From Pseudomonas sp. UBA5706 (GTDB lineage: Bacteria > Pseudomonadota > Gammaproteobacteria > Pseudomonadales > Pseudomonadaceae), in NCBI RefSeq assembly GCF_002419965.1, contig NZ_DIHC01000028.1:1-64000 (forward strand): a stretch of 64,000 nucleotides of DNA, given 5' to 3'. This document shows positions 1 to 8,773 of this stretch, one piece after another (the stretch's first letter is position 1; every line of letters begins with the position of its first letter). A model generated the notes under the pieces. It made no database searches and was not told the origin of the DNA. It was given only the letters and a program-made list of their open reading frames with translations. Position numbers and translations under genes: made by a program.

Positions 1-71
1 TTTTTACCGGACACTAGTGATGCAGAGCGTGGGAACGATCAGACCTGTTGACCCTGCCCCTGCAACTGCCG

Positions 72-1469
72 CTACGCCAGACGCTCCTGCACCAGCGCAT
101 TTCTGATGATCACCAGCATCGACTCGATGTTCTGGCTCCAGTCCGCCGCACCGCTGAGGCACAGGCTCTGCTGATGCAGGCCGCGCACGCTGAACAGCTC
201 TCCCGGCGCAATGACGATGCGCTGCTCCAGCAAGCGCTCGAATACGCGGCCCATATCGACCTGGTGACGACAGTTCAGCCAGATCGTTGCGCCGCCCTGG
301 GGCGGTTCGAAGGTCACGTTTTCGCCGAGAAAATCGTCGACCATCAGCGCCAGGTCGTCCACCCGCTGCTGCAAGCACGTGCGCAAGCCTCGAAGATGGC
401 GCTCCAGTTGACCGGAGCTATATAAACGTGCAATGGCTTTCTGGCGAATGGGCGGCAATCGAAACGAGCGTAACAACAGCTGCCGATGCCACAAGGGTCG
501 GGAATGCCGGGTCAGCAGGTAGCCGAACGGCGCCTCAAGGCCGATGATCTTGTCGAAAGCGCCAACGATCAGCAGCCGCTGCGGGTCGATCAGATCGCGC
601 AACGGGGTGAAGTTCTCGTCGAAACACAGTTCGCCCTGGCTGTCGTTTTCCAGCACCCACAGCCCATGGCGATTAAGCACCTCAGCCAGGCGCGCGCGCT
701 GATCCGGCGCCATGATGCGGCCTCGGACGGTGTCCATCCGCGACGACAGGATCGCCATTTTCACTTCGCCCTGAGCCAACAACCCGTCCAGCTCGTCGGG
801 GTCAATCACCCCTTCGACACTCGTGCACAGCTCGATCACCCGAATGCCGAACGATTGCAGGGTGCGCAGGATATTCCACCCGCAGGGAGATTCGACCAGC
901 ACCGCACAATCACGCAACTGCAGGGCCGTGAGGACGGTGTTCAGCACGCCGGTCTTGTCCGGTCCGATGAAGACGTTGTCCGGGTGCCAGCAACGCTCGG
1001 CGCTGGACGTGTAATAGGCCGCCAGCGCGGTGCGCAGTTCGATGTCACCGAAAGGCTCAAAACGCGGGTCGGCCTGGCAGGGGTAATGCCGCATGAGGTC
1101 GCGCTCCAGAGTCAGCAGTGCGACGTCCAGCGATTGCAGAAGCGTCGGCTCATCTGCGCCGAACACGAACATGTCAGGTCGTCGCGCACTGGCCTGGTAC
1201 CGCTCCAGCAGATCTTCCCCCTCGCAGTGAATATCGTTGCAGGGTTGAGGTAATGCGTAATAGCCGGATTTGGGCATCGAACAGATGCGTCCCTCCTTTT
1301 CCAGCAGCGAGTAAGCATTCTGCACGGTTGAAATGGATACCCGCAGACGTCGGGCCAGCAGGCGCAGGGACGGCAGCTTGACGGCGGGACCTTCGGGCAG
1401 CTCGTGGGTCAGCCGCGACAGGTAGCGGTAGACCCTCTGATAGGCAAAATCGGTCTTGTCTTTATTCAT
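72..1469 (-). CDS. MocR-type GntR/aminotransferase transcriptional regulator
   Basis: This is a cytoplasmic DNA-binding regulator of about 465 residues. The N-terminal 75 residues form a GntR winged helix (LPSLRLLARRLRVSISTVQNAY). The rest is a fold-type I aminotransferase-like domain with recognisable PLP-domain blocks (NVFIGPDKTGVLNTVLTAL, the lysine-bearing GAFDKIIGLEAPFGYLL). Members of the MocR family usually bind PLP as an effector and control a neighbouring metabolic gene. The start at 1469 follows a GGATGGGG ribosome-binding site; an ATG at 1487 and a TTG at 1493 are also in frame. The gene lies 95 bp downstream of the PP-loop gene on the same strand, so the two may be co-regulated. 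The family call is firm; the target is unknown. Confidence 0.85.
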   Translation of the reverse strand: MNKDKTDFAYQRVYRYLSRLTHELPEGPAVKLPSLRLLARRLRVSISTVQNAYSLLEKEGRICSMPKSGYYALPQPCNDIHCEGEDLLERYQASARRPDMFVFGADEPTLLQSLDVALLTLERDLMRHYPCQADPRFEPFGDIELRTALAAYYTSSAERCWHPDNVFIGPDKTGVLNTVLTALQLRDCAVLVESPCGWNILRTLQSFGIRVIELCTSVEGVIDPDELDGLLAQGEVKMAILSSRMDTVRGRIMAPDQRARLAEVLNRHGLWVLENDSQGELCFDENFTPLRDLIDPQRLLIVGAFDKIIGLEAPFGYLLTRHSRPLWHRQLLLRSFRLPPIRQKAIARLYSSGQLERHLRGLRTCLQQRVDDLALMVDDFLGENVTFEPPQGGATIWLNCRHQVDMGRVFERLLEQRIVIAPGELFSVRGLHQQSLCLSGAADWSQNIESMLVIIRNALVQERLA

Positions 1470-1563
1470 CGCAAACACCCCATCCATGCGCAATGCGCAG
1501 GGTCAATGAAACAAACGCGCAAGGTGCGGGACTCCGGACTTCCGCGTCCTTGCAATAAAACAC

Positions 1564-3060
1564 TCAACGCCCGGAAATCAATTCGGCCACCGTTTCTCCG
1601 GTGCACGGATCGAAGGTCAACACCCGCGCCTTGTCCGGGTCACTGGCCCTGACTCGGGCGATGATCGAGCGCTCGTCGCTGTAATCAATACGCGCTCGGG
1701 CGTAGAGGTTCTGCAGCCCTTTAAGGCTCAGCCCGCTGACATCCACCAGCCACTGAACCACTTGATCAGGCGCCGAGTGGCCCGAAAGCGCGCGGTGCAG
1801 GTCTGCCAACGCGACCAGCATGCCGGGATGGCAAGCGCGCAAAAACGCCTCCAGCCCGGCGCCCGCGTCGACAAAAGGCGCGAACAACAGGCTGATCAGC
1901 TGTGTTTCGCTCAGGCCAAATGCCTCCTGTGCATAGCCCGCGGCCAGCATTCGGCGCTGTTCGATCTTATCGGGCTGATCATAGGCGGCCAGTGCCCGCA
2001 GGATCAGGTGCGCAGGCATGCGTTTGCGGCGCATCATCGCCGCCGCCAGTTCCAGATATTCGGCAATGCCGTCGGCGTAATCCCGACCCTGGACGAACTG
2101 CGCCCTCAGACCACGCATGTGAGCCATCAGCAGCGGATTGGCGCAGTCGGACTCACTGAAACCAAAGGCCAGGTCGTCAAAGCGAAACCCTAGGAAATCC
2201 GTGAGCAGCCGCCAGTGTTCCTCGGCCTTGAAACCGACCAGATCGGCCACAGGCAGCAACACCGGGGCCAGGGGTATGTCTGGAGGCCGCAGAACGAAAT
2301 CGCTCGGCATCGACTCTTCGCCATACAGCTCGCGGTAATACACCCGACCGATACTGTCGATGGTCTTGAGCGCGTGGCCCAAACCAAGTGTGTGCCACTG
2401 CGACACACTCTGACCGTGTGCCCGCGCCAGGCGCAGGACCCAGGTGGCGTACTGTTTCTGCTCCTTGAGCGAACCGCCACTGACCACCGCATCGACACCC
2501 TCTCCCCAACTGGCGGCTCGGCCCAGAAACTGGGCCAGGCTTAGATAGCAAGCGTTGCAAAATGTGGTCCGCGCATCACCGGCGGTAAGGTGCCCGGCCA
2601 GCAGCATGTCGGAGCGGCTCTGCTCGCGCCCCGCGCTGGAAAAGGCCAGATCCGCCTCGTAGTTCTGGATGTACGGGTGATCGACCATGAGCAATTGCAC
2701 CCTCGGGTCATCGTGCAGAAACAACGCCGAATAGCAGCGCTGGATATTACCCATGACGGCCGATGTCATGCCGGCGTGACGCATATTGGCGACCCTGAGC
2801 TTGAACGTGGCCGGAGCGCGAGCGGCAATGCTCAGCTGCGCGGCGCGCATCAACGCCACGACATAGGCGCTGTCCTTGCCGCCGCTGAACGCCACCAATA
2901 CCCGGTAATCGCCAATACCCTCGATACCGCCGGCGGCCACGATCAAACGTTGAATCAGCAATTGCAATGCAGTTCGTTCGGCGCGATTGATATAACTCAA
3001 CAAGCGTTGCAATACTTGTTGATAGACATAGTTCATGGCTTGCTCATGCATGGAACTCAT
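1564..3060 (-). CDS. PP-loop (N-type ATP pyrophosphatase) family protein
   Basis: This 498-residue protein has an ATP pyrophosphatase PP-loop, SGGKDS, near residue 60, preceded by a hydrophobic strand (YRVLVAFSGGKDS). A central FCNACYLS pair of cysteines may bind metal or act as a sulphur-transfer site. PP-loop enzymes adenylate carbonyl or carboxyl groups in amidation, thiolation or tRNA modification. The long C-terminal half has no motif I recognise, so the substrate is unknown. Alternative starts at 3060 and 3051 are both ATG. A G+C-rich hairpin (1519-1553) lies just beyond the stop and may separate this gene from the MocR gene. It is not the QueC-like protein at 12 kb, which is much shorter. 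Confidence 0.7.
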   Translation of the reverse strand: MSSMHEQAMNYVYQQVLQRLLSYINRAERTALQLLIQRLIVAAGGIEGIGDYRVLVAFSGGKDSAYVVALMRAAQLSIAARAPATFKLRVANMRHAGMTSAVMGNIQRCYSALFLHDDPRVQLLMVDHPYIQNYEADLAFSSAGREQSRSDMLLAGHLTAGDARTTFCNACYLSLAQFLGRAASWGEGVDAVVSGGSLKEQKQYATWVLRLARAHGQSVSQWHTLGLGHALKTIDSIGRVYYRELYGEESMPSDFVLRPPDIPLAPVLLPVADLVGFKAEEHWRLLTDFLGFRFDDLAFGFSESDCANPLLMAHMRGLRAQFVQGRDYADGIAEYLELAAAMMRRKRMPAHLILRALAAYDQPDKIEQRRMLAAGYAQEAFGLSETQLISLLFAPFVDAGAGLEAFLRACHPGMLVALADLHRALSGHSAPDQVVQWLVDVSGLSLKGLQNLYARARIDYSDERSIIARVRASDPDKARVLTFDPCTGETVAELISGR

Positions 3061-3520
3061 AACTTCAGCACCTGGATAACTCGATCAAGCGATAACACCG
3101 AATTCTCGACGACGCGGTCGGAAAAGACGCCGATGGCCCTGTGGTTGAAGCAGCACGTTAATCCAGGGTGAAGTCAACCGTCGCTGGGCGCCCCCAGTCT
3201 CCGGCGGCTAGCGCAAGGCAGCGTTTTCCGGCGGCCGGATAAGGCGTGAAAGCGTCGTGGCATGCTTGAATAACATTCATGCGTGGATTGCAAAGAATAG
3301 TGTGACATGACTCATTCCCTGAGTGATATTTAGCGAACTATTATCGACACTTGAATGACATTTACAAGGTACAGATTATCAAGGAATACAGACCAGTTTA
3401 AACTAAGAAATTTACTTTAAACATGAATGTTTATTCAGCGTTATTAGCATGACGACAACAGCCTTGTATGTCGAGGTTATGGGCTGTAGTACCTGTGTTG
3501 ATTGATCGTCAACGCGTAAA
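3061..3520. other. AT-richer intergenic region upstream of the PP-loop gene
   Basis: No credible coding sequence lies in this 460-bp stretch. It is richer in A+T than the flanking genes, notably 3280-3480, and probably carries the promoter of the leftward PP-loop gene. Confidence 0.4.
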
Positions 3521-3521
3521 C

Positions 3522-3551
3522 AAAAAAGCCTTCCTGACTGATCGGGAAGGC
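3522..3551 (-). terminator. Rho-independent terminator of the oxidoreductase gene
   Basis: GCCTTCC (3528-3534) and GGAAGGC (3545-3551) form a 7-bp stem with a 10-nt loop. Read on the minus strand it is followed by six Ts, the classic intrinsic terminator layout. It lies about 120 bp past the stop of the leftward oxidoreductase gene. Confidence 0.8.
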
Positions 3552-3667
3552 TGTGTCGGGTGCAACGTGGCCGATGGATAACGGGCGGCCACTTTGAACC
3601 GGTGACCGGATCCTCTCTGGACACCTGGCCAAGGCGTCGGTCATTCGATGAGCGCGGTGACTTGCAC

Positions 3668-4690
3668 TCAGGCTGCGGTGACTTCTACTACCACACGACC
3701 ACCCACCGGGCAGCCATCCATCAAGCGATGCGCTTCAACGAGCTGATCGAACGGGAACACCTTGATGATCTGCGGCTCCAGTACCCGGTCTGCGGTCATC
3801 TGGTTGATATCACGCAGCGCACGCTTGACCGCTGCTTCATCCTGGCTGATGCCCAGTTCAGGCTTGCCGGTAAAATTGCCCACACAGTGCACGAAGAACT
3901 GAATATTTTTCTGGAACGCTGCACACGCCGGGAATGGCGTTTGATTACCGCCTTGCAGACCATAAAGAATCAAGCTGCCCCGCGGCGCCATCACATCCCC
4001 CAGCATGGACATCTGCGGACCGCCGAGGCCATCGAGCACAATATCGACGCCGCGGTTGTCGGTGTATTTGTTGATGACCATCAACAAATCCTGGTCTTCG
4101 GTGACAACCACCTTGTCCGCACCCAGCTTGAGCAAATATTCGCGACACGCCTCGGTCTTGGTCGCTGCGATCACCTTGATGCCCAAGGCCTTGCCCAGTT
4201 GCAGAAATGCAGGGCCCGCGCAGTGGCTGGCGTCGGTGATCAAAGCGGTCTGGCCGGGTTTGGCGCGGGCCAGTTCAACGAACGCGAAATACGCAATCAG
4301 CATCGGGGTGTAGTGGACCGCCGCTTGGTTGGCGGTCAGCACCTCCGGATAACGGGTCACGGAATTGGCCGGCAGGGTAATCATCTCGCCATACACCGGA
4401 TGTACGTTGGGGTCGGCGGCGGGAAAACTGGCCACCTTATCGCCGACCTTGAAATCGGCCACGCCATCGCCGACGGCGGTAATCACACCAGCCATTTCGG
4501 ACCCCAGACCGGCAGGCAATCGAGCCCTGGACGATGCCAGATTTTGCCGCCACAGCACGTCGTACCAGCTAACGCCAATTGCCTGGACGCGCACCTGCAC
4601 CTCACCGGGTGCGGGCAACGCGACGGGCAGCTCTTCAAACTTGAGCACCTCGGCCGGGCCAAACTGATGAAAACGGATCGTGCGGGACAT
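3668..4690 (-). CDS. Zinc-independent medium-chain dehydrogenase (NADPH:quinone oxidoreductase-like)
   Basis: This 340-residue medium-chain dehydrogenase/reductase has an N-terminal GroES-like domain (PAPGEVQVRVQAIGVSWYDV, GSEMAGVITAVGDGV) and a C-terminal Rossmann fold (GQTALITDASHCAGPAFLQL). It lacks the structural-zinc cysteine cluster of classical alcohol dehydrogenases, which points to the quinone oxidoreductase/enoyl reductase branch. These enzymes use NADPH to reduce quinones or unsaturated carbonyls. The usual glycine-rich AASGGVG-type segment reads TDASHCAG here, so cofactor binding may differ. It is divergent from the LysR gene across 450 bp, the usual arrangement of a LysR regulator and its target. 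A terminator follows it. Confidence 0.85.
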   Translation of the reverse strand: MSRTIRFHQFGPAEVLKFEELPVALPAPGEVQVRVQAIGVSWYDVLWRQNLASSRARLPAGLGSEMAGVITAVGDGVADFKVGDKVASFPAADPNVHPVYGEMITLPANSVTRYPEVLTANQAAVHYTPMLIAYFAFVELARAKPGQTALITDASHCAGPAFLQLGKALGIKVIAATKTEACREYLLKLGADKVVVTEDQDLLMVINKYTDNRGVDIVLDGLGGPQMSMLGDVMAPRGSLILYGLQGGNQTPFPACAAFQKNIQFFVHCVGNFTGKPELGISQDEAAVKRALRDINQMTADRVLEPQIIKVFPFDQLVEAHRLMDGCPVGGRVVVEVTAA

Positions 4691-4760
4691 TTCGAACCTC
4701 GCGTTATGAACCTTGATGCCATGAACTCTATCCGGGCGCTGCCGGTAACACTATCAGTGG

Positions 4761-4770
4761 CTATTAATAG
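4761..4770. promoter_or_regulatory. Candidate LysR operator palindrome
   Basis: The perfect 10-bp palindrome CTATTAATAG lies about 70 bp upstream of the oxidoreductase start in the divergent oxidoreductase/LysR intergenic region. LysR regulators commonly bind A+T-rich interrupted palindromes at about -65, so this is a plausible recognition half-site. It is inferred from position and symmetry only. Confidence 0.35.
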
Positions 4771-5140
4771 TCGACATGCCTGTCATCGATTCTTATTGAA
4801 AAGCGGCCACTAGATAACCATCGAATGCCCACGTATTCAAGGCGGACATTGTTCTGTTCTCGTCAGCACAATGCAACCCGATGGACAATTTTCGGATGGG
4901 CGCAGGCCACGGCGGCGCGAAACCTGCTTGCAGATGAAGGATATCGCTTCGATGCATGAGCGCATACGGATAGGTTAGGATTGTTCGCCTCGGCGCGAGC
5001 ACGCCCTGTCCTTGTAGGCTCGCAGGTAATTTAGCGATGCGCATAACGCACTTTTGCCCTTACTATCGCGCTCCTGAGCTGAACACTGGCGTGCTTTCCT
5101 GGCGGCCAACGTATCGACCCATGTTTTCGAGGCCCCCGTC

Positions 5141-6055
5141 ATGAATCGCAACGACCTGCGTCGCGTCGACCTCAACCTGCTCATCGTGTTCGAAACCCTC
5201 ATGCACGAACGCAGCGTCACCCGTGCCGCAGAAAAACTGTTCCTTGGCCAGCCAGCCATCAGTGCCGCCCTCTCCCGTTTGCGCGGGCTGTTCGACGACC
5301 CCTTGTTCGTGCGCACCGGTCGCAGCATGGAGCCCACCGCGCGGGCCGTGGAAATCTTCGGCCTGCTCTCCCCCGCGCTGGACTCCATTTCTACCGCCGT
5401 CAGCCGCGCCGCCGACTTCGACCCGGCGACCAGCACGGCAGTGTTTCGCATCGGCCTGTCGGATGATGCCGAGTTCGCGCTCCTGCCCTCACTGCTCAAG
5501 CGCCTGCGCTCCGAAGCACCCGGCATCGTGCTGGTGGTGCGTCGTACCAACTACATTCTGATGCCCGCATTGCTCTCTTCCGGCGAGATCTCCATCGGCG
5601 TCAGCTACACCAACGATCTGCCCGCCAACGCCAAACGCAAACTATTGCGCCGCAGCAAGCCCAAACTGCTGCGTGCAGACGCAATGCCAGGGCCGATCAC
5701 CCTGGACGAGTTCTGCGCGCGTCCGCACGCATTGGTCTCGTTCGCCGGAGACCTGGGTGGGTTCATCGATGAGTACCTGGAAAAAATCGGACGCAAGCGT
5801 CACGTGGTGCTGGCGGTACCGCAGTTCAACGGCTTGGCGACCCTGATTTCCGGCACCGATATCGTCGCCACCGTGCCCGATTACGCGGCTGACGTGCTGA
5901 CGGCAGCGGGCGGTGTTCGCGCCGAGGACCTGCCAGTGGAGTCCCGGGCCTTCGAGCTGCACATGGCCTGGCGCGGCTCACAGGACAACGACCCGGGCGA
6001 GCGTTGGCTGCGTTCGCGGATCCAGATGTTTTTTGGGGACCCCGACAGTCTCTGA
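5141..6055 (+). CDS. LysR-family transcriptional regulator
   Basis: This 304-residue protein opens with the LysR winged helix-turn-helix (LRRVDLNLLIVFETLMHERS, then AAEKLFLGQPAISAALSRLR), followed by a type 2 periplasmic-binding-fold effector domain. The ATG at 5141 agrees with the standard LysR N-terminus. By its divergent layout it probably controls the quinone oxidoreductase gene. It is the last intact host-like gene before the integrase, and the left boundary of the integrated DNA probably lies between 6055 and 6207. Confidence 0.9.
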   Translation: MNRNDLRRVDLNLLIVFETLMHERSVTRAAEKLFLGQPAISAALSRLRGLFDDPLFVRTGRSMEPTARAVEIFGLLSPALDSISTAVSRAADFDPATSTAVFRIGLSDDAEFALLPSLLKRLRSEAPGIVLVVRRTNYILMPALLSSGEISIGVSYTNDLPANAKRKLLRRSKPKLLRADAMPGPITLDEFCARPHALVSFAGDLGGFIDEYLEKIGRKRHVVLAVPQFNGLATLISGTDIVATVPDYAADVLTAAGGVRAEDLPVESRAFELHMAWRGSQDNDPGERWLRSRIQMFFGDPDSL

Positions 6056-6206
6056 CGGAGCTCCACAGAATTCAAGAAAATCGTTCAAATACAGCTAGTT
6101 ACACACATTTATCTTCCGTTGCCATCCGTCGTATTCCACTGGTTTCCAGTGGCCGTGGGGGCATAATTGGGGGCAAATTCAGTCACATCAAAAGTGATGC
6201 CCCCAC

Positions 6207-7493
6207 ATGTCGCCCCCAGACCAACCGCCAGCCGCCCGGCGTAAACTCAGCGACGCCTTCATTCGCGCCGTGACTGAACCGGGCAAGTATGCCGACGGTG
6301 AGGTCCCCGGTCTGTACCTCGAGGTCAGCGTATCGCGCAAAAGCGCAAGGCCGGTCTCGAAGCACTGGCGGTTGAAATATCGACTGCACGGCAAGGAAAA
6401 CCGCTTTTCTATCGGTGCCTACCCGGAAATCGGCCTCAAGGCCGCGCGCGAAGCGGCCTTGAGCGCGCGCCGAGAGATCGGCAATCAGATCGCACCGCTA
6501 AAAGCCAAGTTGGCTAAAATCGAAGCCCAGCTGCGCGACGAAGAGCGCACCTTCGAATACGTGGCCAAGCAATGGCTGCATTTCAAAGCGGCCGATCTGG
6601 TGAGCAAGTCCCTCTCCGGGTTTCAAGGCGCCCTGGACAACCATGTGCTGCCCTTCATCGGCCAGAGGCCGGTCAGCGAAATCAAGCTGGAGCATGTCTG
6701 CGAGATCCTCAACAGGCTTCGCCATCAACGCACGATGGCGATGGCCAAACGCGTCCGCACGATTATCCGCGCCGTGCTGGGCTTCGCCGAAGGTCGTGGT
6801 TGGGTCGATCGTAACGTTGCCCTCAGCAACATCGAGGAGCTGAAAATTCGCCACGTGGTTTCAAGCAACCCGGCCATTGAGAAGCCGGCCGATCTTGGGA
6901 CCTTTCTGCTGCGCCTAGATGACTGCGATGACGGCAGCGTTGCCACCGCGATGCGACTGTTGGTGATGTTGCCCGTCCGCCCCGGCGAATTGGCGGTCAT
7001 GCGATGGGAGGATGTCGACCTGGTCGGGGCTGATTGGCGCTATGTGGTGGGCAAAACCCGCCATTTGGATAAGAACAAGCACATTGTCCCGTTGCCGGAA
7101 CAAGCACTGGTGCTATTGCGTCGGCTTCACCAAATGCGCGTGGTGGATGATCAGGAACGCGGCTATGTTTTCCGGTCCCCGGTTTACCCCGGACGGCCGA
7201 TTAATCCCACCTCCATGCTCAAGTCCTTTCAGCGTATCTGGCCCGAGTACGACATTACCGCGCATGGCTTTCGTGCGACGTACCGGACCATCGCGCACGA
7301 GCATCTGGGAATCGACCCCGTAGTGCTGGAACTGTCGCTGTCCCATCGTATGCCTGGGGCGCTTGGCGCCGTCTACGCACGTGCACAGCTGTTGAGCCAG
7401 CGCCGCGCTGCCGCGCAGGCGTGGGCTGACTACCTGGATCAATTACGAACAAATGCGGCGTCTGTGCTCAAGCCAATCCCCGACGCCTCCTAG
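6207..7493 (+). CDS. int: P4-type tyrosine recombinase (integrase)
   Basis: This 428-residue site-specific recombinase has the P4 N-terminal arm-binding domain (DUF4102-like: KLSDAFIRAV, KHWRLKYRLHGKENRFSIGAYPEIGL). A core-binding domain lies at about residues 110-200 and the catalytic domain follows. Visible catalytic elements are Arg in LPVRPGEL (about 257), HGFR (about 352), His in SLSHRM (about 378) and a Tyr in AVYARA (about 389). P4 integrases usually insert at tRNA 3' ends, with the integrase next to the att site and reading into the island. No tRNA gene is visible upstream here. A G-rich repeat (GGGGGCATAATTGGGGGCA) just upstream is typical of integrase leaders and may hold arm-binding sites. 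Confidence 0.93.
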   Translation: MSPPDQPPAARRKLSDAFIRAVTEPGKYADGEVPGLYLEVSVSRKSARPVSKHWRLKYRLHGKENRFSIGAYPEIGLKAAREAALSARREIGNQIAPLKAKLAKIEAQLRDEERTFEYVAKQWLHFKAADLVSKSLSGFQGALDNHVLPFIGQRPVSEIKLEHVCEILNRLRHQRTMAMAKRVRTIIRAVLGFAEGRGWVDRNVALSNIEELKIRHVVSSNPAIEKPADLGTFLLRLDDCDDGSVATAMRLLVMLPVRPGELAVMRWEDVDLVGADWRYVVGKTRHLDKNKHIVPLPEQALVLLRRLHQMRVVDDQERGYVFRSPVYPGRPINPTSMLKSFQRIWPEYDITAHGFRATYRTIAHEHLGIDPVVLELSLSHRMPGALGAVYARAQLLSQRRAAAQAWADYLDQLRTNAASVLKPIPDAS

Positions 7494-8121
7494 GCGGATC
7501 ACCGCCAGCAAAGCGCCACGCGAAGTCAAAGGACGGACTATGCTGGCGTCCTTGAGGAACGACCACCTCGATCGACGCCGCTCTGCTGAGGTCGGACCTC
7601 CTCATGAAGGAAATAGCAAGCGTCGAGCTCGCACTCCCAACGCCTGAACACCTCTGAGTTTCCCCGTAACGGTTCTTGCACGCCTTCAATGCGCGAATCT
7701 GTGATGCGATTAGGTGCCGGGAATCGACCGTCAGTCGTAGGCCAGCAGATGCGATTTAGGTTCGGTGTAGGAAAAAGCTTACATCACGACGAGCGAACCG
7801 GCCATTTACGGGGCAGACGGAAAACCATAAATTGGATCCATGAACTGAGGAACGGGATGTCCCTCAGAGGTCAAGGATGATCTGCCACTGCTCGGAACGC
7901 TGCTGACTGGGATGTTGGATGGATTTGATGGCAAAGAACCCGCTTCGGCGGGTTTTTTATTGGCGGCTAATCTTGGGGCGCTTCCGTCTGAGGGGGTAAT
8001 CTGCACATCCCTACCCTCCTGTAAGACCGCTCGCAGATATCTCTGAGCACACGCAGTGGGGTCTCCACCCCATTCACCGTCTGAGCACCCGACAAACCGG
8101 CTGCACGCTGTTGCTCCGCGG
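7494..8121. other. Non-coding stretch after the integrase
   Basis: No convincing gene lies in these 628 bp; the open frames are short and carry no motif. The only clear signal is the rightward terminator at 7937-7958. That implies a transcript, either integrase read-through or a small RNA, ends here. Confidence 0.45.
7937..7958 (+). terminator. Rho-independent terminator
   Basis: AACCCGC (7937-7943), tetraloop TTCG and GCGGGTT (7948-7954) form a 7-bp stem followed by a T run. This is a strong rightward intrinsic terminator about 440 bp past the integrase stop, with no gene immediately before it. Confidence 0.85.
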
Positions 8122-8457
8122 CTACATCGACTGTACGGACACCACCTCGACATACCGAAACTTTTTGCGCGCGGCTTTGACAGCCTCCTGCTCGGCCAAC
8201 AGCTTGCTGAGCGTGTCGGCTTCATGAATCAGCTCAAACGTTTTGCCTTCAAACTCATTCCCGACTCGCAACGTTACGCGCAACCGAGGTGTGATGGCTT
8301 TGGCCGCTTTCTTCTTGGGCGCCGACGGCACTGTTGGCTTCGTGAACACGACCTCAGGTACGGGCCCTGGAGGTGGTGCAGTAGTCACCTGCGGGGCGGG
8401 CTCAGGGGTACCGAAAAGCGCTTGGCGCATTTCTTCTTCAGTCAAATCGGGGTTCAT
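8122..8457 (-). CDS. Small conserved basic protein, copy 1 of a flanking pair
   Basis: This 111-residue protein is not assigned to any family I know. It begins MNPDLTEEEMRQALFGTP, has a proline-rich linker, then a lysine-rich stretch (KKKAAKA) and a conserved C-terminal domain (RLRVTLRVGNEFEGKTFELI onward). A close paralogue on the same strand lies at 60962-61294. The start at 8457 is chosen because both copies share the GAGAA-TGCATG context and the M-x-P-D-L-T-E N-terminus. The DNA of the two copies shares a 35-nt identical block (8225-8259). The function is unknown. Confidence 0.75.
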   Translation of the reverse strand: MNPDLTEEEMRQALFGTPEPAPQVTTAPPPGPVPEVVFTKPTVPSAPKKKAAKAITPRLRVTLRVGNEFEGKTFELIHEADTLSKLLAEQEAVKAARKKFRYVEVVSVQSM

Positions 8458-8773
8458 GCATGTTCTCGGGAAATGGAGCAGGTTCCTACAGGCCATATTC
8501 TACTAGCATTGCTGCGCGGCGGTACGTACCAGCTTACCAATGGGCCTCATCCTCATTACACGAAATATGACGAACGCACCGACAGCAGAATTTAGATAAC
8601 ACCGGGTCTAATTTGCATGGCGGCGAAGAGCGCAGACTGAAAGCAATGGGCTAGGAGCAAAGCCGGTTTTTGTATTGCCCGTTCCATCGAGTGTCCCTAG
8701 TATGGCAATGTGCCGTGAGAGGGGTTCGTGCGAGCACTCCGCATTGGGAATGGACGAGTAACGAGGGCAAGGA
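8458..8773. other. Intergenic region before the defence operon
   Basis: These 316 bp lie between the divergent small gene and the rightward PfkB-TIR operon and must contain both promoters. I see no gene, and no strong promoter motif can be assigned. Confidence 0.4.

Noticed and set aside
1564..3060. Second QueC or TilS gene
   Set aside because: The protein has only the general SGGKDS PP-loop in common. The length and cysteine pattern fit neither QueC nor TilS well enough.
3560..4813. Long rightward frame opposite the oxidoreductase gene
   Set aside because: It is antisense to a clear dehydrogenase/reductase gene in the high-G+C codon pattern; it has no motif or ribosome-binding site.
6056..6200. 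Possible tRNA or tmRNA end as attachment site
   Set aside because: No TPsiC arm, acceptor stem or CCA end could be found by eye.
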